64,000 nt of DNA from positions 274,538-338,537 of the forward strand of contig JAHDWK010000004.1 of the NCBI GenBank assembly GCA_023382655.1, in the 5' to 3' direction. Both the position numbers and the translations under genes were made by a program. This document shows positions 38,355 to 47,700 of the stretch, piece after piece. The notes beneath the pieces are model-generated. The model searched no databases. It saw only the letters and a program-made list of their open reading frames with translations, and was not told the origin of the DNA. The stretch is from Anaerolineae bacterium (GTDB lineage Bacteria; Chloroflexota; Anaerolineae; Promineifilales; Promineifilaceae). Each line of letters begins with the position of its first letter. Position 1 is the stretch's first letter.

Positions 38355-38756
38355 ATGCTTAATAAAGCCCACAAACCAATCCATGTAACCTATGTTGAAG
38401 ATGAACCCAACATTGCCCAACTGCTGGTAAGCGGTTTGGGGCTGTTTGGCATTGTCGTACACCCGGTGTATATGAGCGCCGAAGATTTACTGGCGCGCTT
38501 AGAAGAACCTGTTTTTACCGAGGCCGACATTTTCTTTTTTGATATCCGGCTGCCCAAGATGACGGGTGTAGAGCTGGCCACAGAATTGAGACGACGAGGG
38601 GAAATACGGCCGTTTGTATTGGTAAGCGCCTGGCCCCGCCCCAGTGACGAAACGCTTAACCAGGTCAACGCTGCCTTTTTGCCCAAACCCTTTGACTTCC
38701 CCGATGTGGTAGAAACCATCCAAAATTTAGCCAACAACCACAAGGCTGACTCATAG
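38355..38756 (+). CDS. Stand-alone response-regulator receiver protein
   Basis: A 133-residue CheY-like protein. The acidic pair is in VTYVEDEPN, the phosphorylated Asp in FFFDIRLPKMTG, the Thr/Ser switch in FVLVSAWPRP, and the Lys in FLPKPFDFPD. There is no output domain and no adjacent histidine kinase, so it likely receives phosphate from an unlinked kinase and acts by protein contact. The in-frame ATG at 38310 is less likely than 38355, which follows AAGGA. Confidence 0.88.
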   Translation: MLNKAHKPIHVTYVEDEPNIAQLLVSGLGLFGIVVHPVYMSAEDLLARLEEPVFTEADIFFFDIRLPKMTGVELATELRRRGEIRPFVLVSAWPRPSDETLNQVNAAFLPKPFDFPDVVETIQNLANNHKADS

Positions 38757-38763
38757 CTGCCGC

Positions 38764-39252
38764 CTACTCCACCAGATCAGCCAGCCGCGCCCCCGTTACT
38801 TTCACCAGATCAACTACCTTCAATTTCACATCCAGCCCTTTTTGCCCGGCGCTCACATAAATCTGTTCATACCCCTGGGCCGAAGCGTCCAGGTAAACCA
38901 CAAACCCTCTGTTCAATAGCGCCAGCGCCGAAATGCCCCCCACCTGCAAACCGGTCATCGCTTCCGCTTCTTTATGGCTGGCCATCTGCACCTTTTTGGC
39001 GTCCACCGTTTGGGCTACTTTTTTCAGGTTAAGCTGACGGTCGGCGGGAATAATCACCAGCAAGGGCTTGGCAGCGCGCCCGCTGTTTCCCGGTGGCAGC
39101 ACCACCAATGTCTTGAAAACCTGCCCGGCCGGTACGCCTAAAACAAGAGCAATCTCTTCCGCATCGCGCATGTGGTTGGGGTAAGGAATCACTTCATAAG
39201 GGACTTTTTTCCCTTCCAGCACTTTCATCGCCAGGGTCTTGTCTGGGGCCAT
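38764..39252 (-). CDS. ybaK: Cys-tRNA(Pro)/Cys-tRNA(Cys) deacylase YbaK
   Basis: A trans-editing enzyme of the YbaK/EbsC family, 162 residues, that hydrolyses mischarged Cys-tRNA(Pro). Motifs include HMRDAEEIALVLGVPAGQVFKTLVV and the conserved Lys-bearing second part, KEAEAMTGLQVGGISALAL with the GGxSPL-like loop. The length is normal. Confidence 0.93.
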   Translation of the reverse strand: MAPDKTLAMKVLEGKKVPYEVIPYPNHMRDAEEIALVLGVPAGQVFKTLVVLPPGNSGRAAKPLLVIIPADRQLNLKKVAQTVDAKKVQMASHKEAEAMTGLQVGGISALALLNRGFVVYLDASAQGYEQIYVSAGQKGLDVKLKVVDLVKVTGARLADLVE

Positions 39253-39328
39253 TGTTCATCTCCTGCATAAGCTATTAAAATGATGAATTATTGTATCTCA
39301 ATCAAACGAAAATCCACCTCGCGCCGCT

Positions 39329-39357
39329 TTGACAACAGCCCTCCTTTCGTCTACAAT
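39329..39357 (+). promoter_or_regulatory. Strong sigma70-like promoter of the EF-G paralogue
   Basis: TTGACA (39329-39334), a 17-base spacer and TACAAT (39352-39357) lie about 70 bases before the start at 39427. Confidence 0.65.
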
Positions 39358-39426
39358 CCGCCAGCCGATGGAGAAAAACCACCTACCCCAAAAATCCAAA
39401 CTAACTCTAAAAGAGGTTCTTAGCGC

Positions 39427-41502
39427 ATGAAAGAGTATAAGACAAGTCAGATTCGCAACGTAGCTCTCATCTCTCATAACGGCGCGGGCAAGACGACCTT
39501 TGTGGAACGAGCATTGTTCAACACAGGGGCGACGACGCGCATGGGCAATGTGCAAAATGGCACGGCCGTTATGGACTTTGAAGAAGAGGAAGTCGCCCGT
39601 AACAGCTCGGTAGCTACGGCTATCGCCCCCATTGAATGGCGCGACCACAAACTCAATGTCCTGGATACACCGGGTTTTGCCGATTTTATTGGCGAAGTGA
39701 ATGCCGCCCTGCGTGTGGTGGAAGGCGCTCTTGTTTTTGTGGAGGCCGTCGCCGGGGTGGAAGTGGGTACCGAGCTTGTGTGGCAGGTCGCCGAGCAACG
39801 CAACCTGCCGCGTGTGATCGTCATCAATAAAATGGATCGAGACAATGTGCGCGCCCAGCGCGCCCTCAACAGCGTCAAAGAAAATCTCAAAGGCAATATA
39901 GTGCCCTTGCAGTTACCCATTGGTGAAGGTCCGTCATTCAAAGGGGTGGTAGACCTGCTTTCGATGGAGGTGCGCCTGGGTGATAAAGATGAGCGTGGCC
40001 CGATCCCGCCGGACATGGTCGAGGCTGCCGAGGCAGCGCACATGGCCGTTATTGAAGCCGCCGCCGAAGGTGATGACGCCCTGATGGAGAAATACTTTGA
40101 GGAAGATACGCTGCCTGATGAAGATATTGTACGGGGACTGAAACTGGCAATGCAGCAGGGATTATGCATCCCGTTGTTGTACAGTGCGCCTCAAGCAGGT
40201 ATCGCGGTAGTGCCGGTGCTAAATGCAATTTTGCGGCTGTTGCCAGCGCCAGATGAGGTGGGTTCGTTTACGGCCGTTACCGCCAATGGCGACACCGCTG
40301 AACACCCCGTCAGCGATACCTCACCCCTGGCCGCCTTTGTCTTCAAAACCCGTGAAGACCCTTATGGCAAGATGAGTTACTTGCGTGTCTATGGCGGCAT
40401 TTTAGAATCCGACAGCCGCGTTTGGGACGCCAACGCCGACAGCGAAGTGCGTGTTGGTTCCCTGCAAATTCTGCGCGGCAAGGAACAAATAGTCACCCCT
40501 CGCCTTCATGCCGGTGACATTGGCGCTGTAGTCAAACTGGGCGAAACAGGTACCAACGACACCCTCTGTGATCGCGGCCACAAACTTAAACTGGAAGCGA
40601 TTCAGCAGCCTTCCCCCATTGCGCAAGTCGCCATACACCCGGTTAGTCAATCCGATGTGGCGAAACTTAGCCAATCGCTCAACCGCCTGGTTGCCGAAGA
40701 CCTGACGTTGCACTGGCACACCGAACAGGCAACCCACGAAACCATTCTGGCGGGCATGGGCAACACCCATCTGGATATTGCCGTTAAGAAAGCGCAGCAC
40801 AAATTTGGTGTCAATATGACCACCAGCGTCCCCCTCATCCCGTACCGGGAAACGATCACACGCTCCGCTCAGTCCGAGTATACCCATAAAAAGCAAACCG
40901 GTGGTGCGGGGCAGTATGCCCGCGTCTTCTTGCGTGTGGAATCGCTGGATGATGATGCTGACTTTGAATTTGCCTCGGAGATTTTTGGCGGGGCCATTTC
41001 GGGGCCGTTTGTGGCGGCTACGGAGAAAGGGTGTCGCCAGGCGCTAGACGCCGGGCCAATCGCCGGGTATCCGGTAGTAGGTGTAAAAGCGGTTGTATAC
41101 GACGGCAAAGAACATCCGGTTGATTCTAAAGAAATCGCCTTCCAGACGGCCGGTCGGGAAGGGTTCAAAAAGGCGATGATGGAAGCAGGCCCCATTATGT
41201 TGGAACCAATTTACCAGGTCACCATTACGGTTCCCTCTGACAATATGGGGGATATTATGGGTGACTTAAATACCCGCCGGGCACGGGTGCTGGGTATGGA
41301 TCAGGATGGCACCAAAAGCATCGTTAAGGCGGAAGTGCCGCTGGCCGAAATGCAATCGTACTCCACCGACCTGCGTTCGATGACGCAGGGGCGGGGCGTG
41401 TTTAGTATGGTCTTCCAGAATTACGGCCGTGTCCCCTCCCACATGCAAGAGAAAATTGCCACCGAAGCCAGAGCGCGCCGCGAAGAACACAATTCACACT
41501 AA
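39427..41502 (+). CDS. Elongation factor G-like GTPase (EF-G paralogue)
   Basis: A 691-residue translational GTPase with the five-domain EF-G layout: G1 SHNGAGKTT at residues 16-24, G3 DTPGF, G4 NKMD, and domain IV with the conserved YTHKKQTGGAGQYARVF. G1 departs from the usual AHxDAGKTT of housekeeping EF-G, placing this in the EF-G-2/EF-G-like branch known in Thermus and others, whose role in translocation is debated. TTCTTAG..GCATGA has no strong ribosome site. It ends in a perfect bidirectional terminator shared with mscL. Confidence 0.9.
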   Translation: MKEYKTSQIRNVALISHNGAGKTTFVERALFNTGATTRMGNVQNGTAVMDFEEEEVARNSSVATAIAPIEWRDHKLNVLDTPGFADFIGEVNAALRVVEGALVFVEAVAGVEVGTELVWQVAEQRNLPRVIVINKMDRDNVRAQRALNSVKENLKGNIVPLQLPIGEGPSFKGVVDLLSMEVRLGDKDERGPIPPDMVEAAEAAHMAVIEAAAEGDDALMEKYFEEDTLPDEDIVRGLKLAMQQGLCIPLLYSAPQAGIAVVPVLNAILRLLPAPDEVGSFTAVTANGDTAEHPVSDTSPLAAFVFKTREDPYGKMSYLRVYGGILESDSRVWDANADSEVRVGSLQILRGKEQIVTPRLHAGDIGAVVKLGETGTNDTLCDRGHKLKLEAIQQPSPIAQVAIHPVSQSDVAKLSQSLNRLVAEDLTLHWHTEQATHETILAGMGNTHLDIAVKKAQHKFGVNMTTSVPLIPYRETITRSAQSEYTHKKQTGGAGQYARVFLRVESLDDDADFEFASEIFGGAISGPFVAATEKGCRQALDAGPIAGYPVVGVKAVVYDGKEHPVDSKEIAFQTAGREGFKKAMMEAGPIMLEPIYQVTITVPSDNMGDIMGDLNTRRARVLGMDQDGTKSIVKAEVPLAEMQSYSTDLRSMTQGRGVFSMVFQNYGRVPSHMQEKIATEARARREEHNSH

Positions 41503-41538
41503 AAAAAGGGGTGTACCGGTCTGGTACACCCCTTTTTT
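41502..41538. terminator. Bidirectional intrinsic terminator between the EF-G paralogue and mscL
   Basis: A 16-bp perfect stem (A6-GGGGTGTACC with GGTACACCCC-T6) around a five-base loop serves both convergent genes. The EF-G stop and the mscL stop touch its two ends. Confidence 0.9.
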
Positions 41539-41908
41539 ATTTCTTGAGCAAATCTCGGATTTCGCGCAATAACAGCACATCCTCTGTTGGCGCGGGTGGC
41601 GTGGCTGGTGTTTCTTCCTTCTTCCGTGCCAGTTGGTTGTAATAACGCACGATCAGGAATATAACAAAGGCGATTATGACAAAGTTGACAATCGCTTGAA
41701 TGAAGTTGCCGTAGGTAACAACGGCATCACCCACCTGCACCGTCAGGCTGGTAAAACTCACCCCACCCAACAAGATGCCAATGAGGGGCATAATGATGTC
41801 ATCTACCAGCGACTTCACAACGCCCGTGAAAGCCGTGCCTAAAATAACGGCTACGGCCAGATCAATGACATTACCACGATTCAGAAATTCCCGAAATTCT
41901 TTTAGCAT
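41537..41908 (-). CDS. mscL: Large-conductance mechanosensitive channel MscL
   Basis: A 123-residue pentameric channel that opens at high membrane tension to release solutes during hypo-osmotic shock. The N-terminal amphipathic [20 protein letters not shown], first pore helix, loop, second helix ([20 protein letters not shown]) and C-terminal bundle are all present. GGGGGAT precedes the ATG at 41908. It starts 22 bases after the stop of the B12-binding MerR gene on the same strand, so the two are probably co-transcribed. Confidence 0.96.
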   Translation of the reverse strand: MLKEFREFLNRGNVIDLAVAVILGTAFTGVVKSLVDDIIMPLIGILLGGVSFTSLTVQVGDAVVTYGNFIQAIVNFVIIAFVIFLIVRYYNQLARKKEETPATPPAPTEDVLLLREIRDLLKK

Positions 41909-41929
41909 ATCCGATCCCCCTTTCACCAA

Positions 41930-43276
41930 TTACTCTTGCTCCACCTCGGCATTTTGTGAGCGGAATTCTGTGGTGCTCATCTGGTGCAACCAGTGCCGTA
42001 ATGGATGTTCAGCCATGGGTAAGTGCGTTTGAACTGCCTGGTAATAGGCTCGCAAGTATAAATCGAGCCAGTGTTGTGGCCAACCGTGATTATCCAACAA
42101 AGCCAACAGCCAGTCCAGGTTTGCCTCTAACAGTTGAATATCGCCAAATTTCAGAGCTGCACTAATGTCCCGGCCAAAATAGTTGTTGATTTCCGACAAG
42201 AAATAAGGGGGTAAACCACTCCCTTCCAGATTATTCCAAACGGTCGCCTCAATCTGCGCCCGACGCTGATCAAATTCGAGAGAACCTGCCTGGTACGCCG
42301 GCGCCACTGCCAGAGGGGTGACGGGCGGCAAATCTCTGGCAAATATGCGTTGAACCTGGCGCGGGGCATCTACCAATGTAGTGCCCAAAAAATAACCAGG
42401 TATATGGTTTACCAACAGGGGCATCTGAATAAAAGCAAGACCGCCAAAAGCAAAAGCAACCTGGCGATTTTCCATCAGTTGCGAGATATTGAGGAGGGAG
42501 ACGGCCGTAAATAATTGTTGCGCAGTAAAAACAACCAGGTCCGGTTCTGTCACCTGCACCGTCTCCGCCAGATGTTCCGTGGGCACGTCCGCCCCCAAAT
42601 ACACCACATCCCACCCATAACGCCGCAGCAGAAACGTGAGGAGCAACGAACTGAAAGTATGGGTATCTTTCGGCGCACAGCCCACCAATATGCGCTCCGG
42701 GCGGGTGGCTGGCGGCTGTGCTGCCACCAGCATCTCTAACCGGCGCATTGCCTGGGCCGAGGCAAAGTGCTCTTGCTGCACCGTTACATTACCCTCATAC
42801 CAGCCCATACCAATCTCGGCCAATCCCTTTTGTAATACCTCCAGGCAGACCACCTCAACGGGAAACCGGGAAAATGCCTGGGTTAAAACCAGGTCAATTC
42901 GACTCTCATCAAAAGCCCGGCAGGCATCTATCCAGGTCTGGCGCAAATCAGCCAGTTGTTCACCCACCCCCTCCGGCAACGTGTCTGACGATGTAAATCC
43001 GGAAACGGGCGAAGCCGATATCAACGGATCATGACCATCGGCCTCCATGTTGCGCCAGATAGAAACCGCCTGGCTTATAGACACTCCCTCTTTCTGGCGC
43101 GCCAACAACCATTTCAACATATCAATATCACGCTGCGAGTAAAGACGGTGTTTACCGGCCGTGCGCTTTGGTTCTGGCAAACCATACCGCCGCTCCCAGG
43201 CGCGCAGCGTCACTGGTTTCAAGCCGGTTTCCATGACGACGGCTTTTAAGTTATAGGTGTTTTTCTGATCATCCAT
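41930..43276 (-). CDS. MerR-type regulator with cobalamin-binding domain (CarH/LitR-like)
   Basis: A 448-residue protein. The winged-helix MerR DNA-binding domain is at residues 8-75 (TLRAWERRYGLPEPKRT). A four-helix B12 cap follows with the exact Wx9EH motif W159 to E169-H170 (WYEGNVTVQQEH), then a B12-binding Rossmann domain with DTHTFS (D204, H206; Gly of DxHxxG replaced by Ser209) and YLGADVP. In CarH, W, E-H and the lower His position adenosylcobalamin, which senses light. The C-terminal ~160 residues are an extra domain of unknown role. Transcribed away from the recombinase gene and immediately upstream of mscL. Confidence 0.85.
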   Translation of the reverse strand: MDDQKNTYNLKAVVMETGLKPVTLRAWERRYGLPEPKRTAGKHRLYSQRDIDMLKWLLARQKEGVSISQAVSIWRNMEADGHDPLISASPVSGFTSSDTLPEGVGEQLADLRQTWIDACRAFDESRIDLVLTQAFSRFPVEVVCLEVLQKGLAEIGMGWYEGNVTVQQEHFASAQAMRRLEMLVAAQPPATRPERILVGCAPKDTHTFSSLLLTFLLRRYGWDVVYLGADVPTEHLAETVQVTEPDLVVFTAQQLFTAVSLLNISQLMENRQVAFAFGGLAFIQMPLLVNHIPGYFLGTTLVDAPRQVQRIFARDLPPVTPLAVAPAYQAGSLEFDQRRAQIEATVWNNLEGSGLPPYFLSEINNYFGRDISAALKFGDIQLLEANLDWLLALLDNHGWPQHWLDLYLRAYYQAVQTHLPMAEHPLRHWLHQMSTTEFRSQNAEVEQE

Positions 43277-43364
43277 GCTAAACCTCGTTGTATGGAGTTG
43301 GACAAAGGTATCTTTTTGTCATATCAACTTAACATAGCACAAATCCCTCTGCTTGTCATCATTT

Positions 43365-43397
43365 TGTACAGATCACGTACATAATTTTGACGATCAT
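43365..43397 (-). promoter_or_regulatory. Candidate CarH-type operator: three 11-bp direct repeats
   Basis: TGTACA (43365), CGTACA (43376) and TTGACG (43387) begin exactly 11 bases apart, each fitting or nearly fitting the TnnACA core described for CarH operators. They lie about 90-120 bases upstream of the MerR start. Confidence 0.5.
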
Positions 43398-43452
43398 CAG
43401 GGTTAGAAATAATGATTTAAGCCGGTTCCCCGCCGAAACGCTTACGATACAC

Positions 43453-43480
43453 TTGATCCTTTTTCTAAAAAGGCTATAGA
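43453..43480 (+). promoter_or_regulatory. Candidate promoter of the recombinase gene
   Basis: TTGATC (43453-43458), a 16-base spacer and TATAGA (43475-43480). The perfect palindrome CACACGGCCGTGTG (43485-43498) follows directly, at about the transcription start. Confidence 0.45.
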
Positions 43481-43511
43481 AAGCCACACGGCCGTGTGTT
43501 ACTATTGAGCC

Positions 43512-44549
43512 ATGCGTCGAGGAAACGTCCGTACACTGCCCATTTCTGGTCGTATGGTACCCGCTACTACCGCTTGGCAAGAAGAACAAGGCTTTCTATT
43601 TGAAGCCGGTATCAAGAGCGCCAAAACAGAGAGCACATACCGCAGTGGGCTGCGTCTCTTTGCTGACTGGTTGCAGCATTACGGCCGTGCCGGTTACACT
43701 CTCACCGACTCATGGCCTCTTTCCCCCATCACCCTCACCACGGCCGATATTCTCAATTTTCGTAACTGGCTGCTGGCGCATCGGGCCCGCGCTACCGCCA
43801 CCACCTATACCTCCGCCGTAATTGGCTACTTGTTATACCTGGATGGGCAAGACCACTTGCCTCTGGGTGTGCAGTTGGGCAAATTGCAGCAGCAAATTGC
43901 CCGGCGGCAGGTAGAGCGTAACCCGGCTGAGGCAGTCATTGACCAGGACCAGGCCAGACAAAACATCCCCCAAATCATCCTTTATTACGACGGCCTGCCG
44001 TTACCGGTGGATAATGATCGTTATAATCGCCGCCTCTCTTTGCTGCGTGACCGTGCCCTGGTACACACGCTTTATGCCACGGCTGCCCGCATTTCGGAAG
44101 TTGTGCGTCTGAACCGCGCCCATGTGGGCAACGGCCGTGCCAGCCACGCTACCATCACCGGCAAAGGCAGCAAACCTCGCACCATTCATATACGGCCGTA
44201 TGCTCAACACGCCTTACAGGCTTACCTGAACGAACGGACAGATAATAATCCAGCCCTGTTTATCGCCCACAGTCGCAACGCCCAAAGCGCCCGCCTATCC
44301 AGCACCGCCGCCCACAACATTATTAAAAAAGCAGTTAACGCATTAGGATTAGATCCTAACCTATCCGCGCATGACTTCCGCCATTTTCGGGCGACACAGC
44401 TACTACGTGAAGGGATGCCGCTGGAAGTCGTGCAGGAATACCTCGGCCATGCCGACATCGCCACCACGCGCAACATCTATGCACCGGTTCTGGGCGTACA
44501 TATTGTCAGTGACTGGTTGGATCAGGTGGATAAAGCGCCAGGAGTCTGA
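43512..44549 (+). CDS. Tyrosine recombinase (XerC/XerD-like), complete
   Basis: A 345-residue recombinase. N-terminal SAM-like DNA-binding region (TESTYRSGLRLFADWLQH), then the catalytic domain with ATAARISEVVRL (Arg), the beta-hairpin Lys in GKGSKPRTIHI, HDFRHFRATQLLREG (HxxR), EYLGHADIATTRNIY (second His and nucleophilic Tyr). All catalytic residues are present. It differs from the left-edge recombinase in the canonical His at the second position. No phage or transposon genes adjoin it. Confidence 0.9.
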   Translation: MRRGNVRTLPISGRMVPATTAWQEEQGFLFEAGIKSAKTESTYRSGLRLFADWLQHYGRAGYTLTDSWPLSPITLTTADILNFRNWLLAHRARATATTYTSAVIGYLLYLDGQDHLPLGVQLGKLQQQIARRQVERNPAEAVIDQDQARQNIPQIILYYDGLPLPVDNDRYNRRLSLLRDRALVHTLYATAARISEVVRLNRAHVGNGRASHATITGKGSKPRTIHIRPYAQHALQAYLNERTDNNPALFIAHSRNAQSARLSSTAAHNIIKKAVNALGLDPNLSAHDFRHFRATQLLREGMPLEVVQEYLGHADIATTRNIYAPVLGVHIVSDWLDQVDKAPGV

Positions 44550-44565
44550 GAATGATGAATCCTTC

Positions 44566-44640
44566 GAGATTAGAGATTAAGAGATTTAGAGATGGGGAGA
44601 TTGAGATTCTTCAATCTCTCAACCTCTCGATCTCCCAATT
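44566..44640. repeat. Heptamer-type palindromic array (GAGATTA words)
   Basis: GAGATTA, GAGATTA, AGAGATT, TAGAGAT are followed by inverted AATCTCT/CTCGATCTCC words. It lies 17 bases after the recombinase stop in the 170-base gap. Not perfectly symmetrical. Confidence 0.6.
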
Positions 44641-44675
44641 TCCAGCCTCGCATCGCCGAATCGAGTTTTACGTCA

Positions 44676-44681
44676 TATAAT
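44676..44681 (+). promoter_or_regulatory. Possible -10 box of the first cyclase gene
   Basis: TATAAT 39 bases before the GTG start; no convincing -35. Confidence 0.3.
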
Positions 44682-44719
44682 TTGTTTGCTTAAACTTTGA
44701 ACCCAGAGTTGAATTTATT

Positions 44720-47700
44720 GTGTCTACTCAAAATGAACTTGAAGAAGCCATTGTCGCCATCACCGCGCAGCGTGGGGTTTTATTCGAGAACGATGTCGTA
44801 GATGTCGCGTTATTGGCCTTGCAACAGAAGTTGGTCGCCTTGCAAGCGCCGCCCTCCATGCAGCAACATGAGGATATTTGTGTGCTGGTGGCGGATATGT
44901 CTGGCTTCACCTCAATGTCTGAATTCCTGGACGCAGAAGAAGTCCGCGACGCCATCAATGCCATCTGGCGCAAGTTAGATCGGGTTATTGTCAGTTGGGG
45001 TGGCGTCATAGACAAACACCTGGGTGATGGCATTATTGCCTTATTTGGGATGCCACCGGCAGAGGAAGCAGCTGCCCGGTGGGCCACACTGGCGGCGCTA
45101 GACATGCAATGGGAATTACCCATATTTAATGAACAGCAGACGCGGCTGGAAGTGGGCGCCGGTACTTTCCGCGCTGACCGCCGCATCCAAATGCGGGTGG
45201 GGTTGCATATTGGCCCTGTCTATTTTGGCCAGGTAGGCAGCACCGACGAGGTCACGGCCGTAGGTGATACCGTGGCCATTGCCCACAAACTAGAGCAAGC
45301 CGCACCCGTCGGCGGCGTCCTCATTTCTCCAGAACTATACGACCGTATTCATCCATTTTTTGAAGCGGACGAGCAGCCGCCCATTTCCCTCGGCGAAAAC
45401 GACCCCGCCTATACTCCCTACGTGGTGCGCCGAGAAATACCACAAGCCACCTTTGCCATGAGCAGCGGCAACGCCGCCACAGAAAACCGGTTTGTGGGGC
45501 GCGGTGATGAACTCAGCATTTTGCAACAGGCATTGCAGATGGCAATTGACAACAGCCTGGCGCAAATCATCACCATCGTGGGCGATGCCGGTGTGGGCAA
45601 AACCCGCCTGCTTTATGAGTTCGAGCGGCTGATCAGCCTGCTGCCAGAGTCCATCTGTGTGATGAAAGGGGTGGGACGATCTGAAATAACCGAAAAACCC
45701 TATGGGTTGATCCGCTCCATCTTGAGCCACAAATACAATATCCATCCCCAGCACAGCCCGGCCATCAGCCGCGAAAAGCTGGTGCGTAACCTGCTCAATG
45801 AGTTGGACCATGATTTTGACAGAGCCAAAGTAGCCGCCGAACACATAACCCAGTTCCTGGGGATTGATAATGAGACGGTCGTGCCCCAAAAAGCGATTAC
45901 CAAACCACTCACCCTCTATTGGGAATCATCGCTCGATCAGCGTGGGGAGCAGCCAGAAATTCGCAATAGTGGCTATGAAGACCTGGCCTATCTCTTCACG
46001 GCCGTTGCCCAAAATCATGCGGCTGCTGTCATCTTTCTGGAAGATTTTCATGCCGCCGATGAAGGCTCTTATGACCTGCTGGATTATCTCATGCAGGTCT
46101 GCCGCGATCTGCCATTGCTCATTGTCTGCCTTACCCGGCCCACCCTGTTTGATAAACGGCCGTCCTGGCGCATGGTAGAAACCACCGAACGGCATGAAAT
46201 ACAACTCCCGCCACTCTCCCTGATCGACACCCGTCATCTCTTAACCGAACTACTACAAAAATTGGACGCTCAGCCCATGCGCCTGATGGATGTGATTGGC
46301 AATGCTGCTGCCGGAAACCCCTTTGATCTGGAAGAAGTGGTCAATCTCTTCGTCACCACTGGCGTTTTGGAAGAGAGCGATACACGCTGGCAGGCCAATA
46401 TGGGACGCCTGTTGGAACTACCTTCACCACCCACTACGGCTAACCTCTGGCGCGACCAACTGGAAAAACTTCCAGAAATACAACGCCACATTTTGCAGCG
46501 GGCGGCCGTTTTTGGCCCTACTTTTTGGGATGCAGGCCTTTTGGAACTGGTAACTGACGATTTACTCATTGGCGCAGAAAATCTGGAAGATGAGCTGCAC
46601 ATACTCGTTCAGACAAATTGGATCCGGCGGGCTATGGTCACGGCCGTACCCAACACCCACCAGTACCATTTCCGCCATGACGGTATCCAACAAGCCATTT
46701 ATGCCACCATCCCCCCGCAGACAGCAGCCGCCTACCATGACCAGGCAGCCGCCTGGCTGGCCAGCCAATCGCTGCCCACCACCACCCGGCTGCTGCGCCT
46801 GATTGCCCACCATCTGCACCAGGCCGGCGACGCTATCCGCGCCGCCGAATGGTACGGCCGTGCCGCCACTCAGGCTCGTATAGACCTGGCTCTGGAAACC
46901 GCCACCTTCTACTATCGCCGCGCTCTGGAACTCTTGCCCGAAACAGCCACCCACCAGACCGCGCGCCTTAAACTGTTGGAGGGTGACGCCATCGTCCTGC
47001 GCAAACAGGCCCGTTTCGAAGAAGCCATTGTTGCCTACCAGGCCATGCAGCAAACGGCCGCTCTGGCCAATACCCCCGATCAAACGGCCGTAGCCCGTGC
47101 CTACAGCGGGGAATTCCTGTGCCACTTCCTCACCGATGAACTACGCCATGCCCTGGAAAGCATCCGCCCCATCGAAGCAATTGCCCAAACGACCCAGGAT
47201 GCAGTCTTTACCACCATTGCCCAAACCGCCAGGGGGTGGATTGCCCTGGCAGCCGGACAATCAAAAGTAGCGTCCGACATGGCGCGCGAAGTCTATGCCC
47301 ACAGCCGCAGCCTGGAACCATCCCCAGGGCGTGCCTTCAGCCGTGCTTTTGTGGGCGACCTGGCGCGAGAAATGGGACGGTACGATCAGGCCGTCGAAAT
47401 GACCGAACTGTCACGCGACATGTTTGCCTCCTTTGGCGAAACGATGTGGGAAGCATTGATGCATACCCAATTGGGGCACATTGCCGCTGAACAGTGGGAC
47501 TTACCAACGGCCGTTGCTGCCTATGAACAGGCATTAGAAGTCGCCCAAAATGCCGGCGACCGCTTTGGCGCTATTATGGCGCTGCACAACCTGGGCCGGC
47601 TCTGTTATCTTCAGGGCGCTTATGATCGCGCCGAACTCACGTACCAGCAGGCGCTTTCCCTGGCCGAACGCAGTCAAAACCAGATATACCTGGCTTATCT

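Noticed and set aside
43512..44549. Prophage or integrative element marked by the tyrosine recombinase
   Set aside because: No phage, conjugation or cargo genes, no flanking direct repeats seen, and neighbours are ordinary chromosomal genes with the same octamer density.
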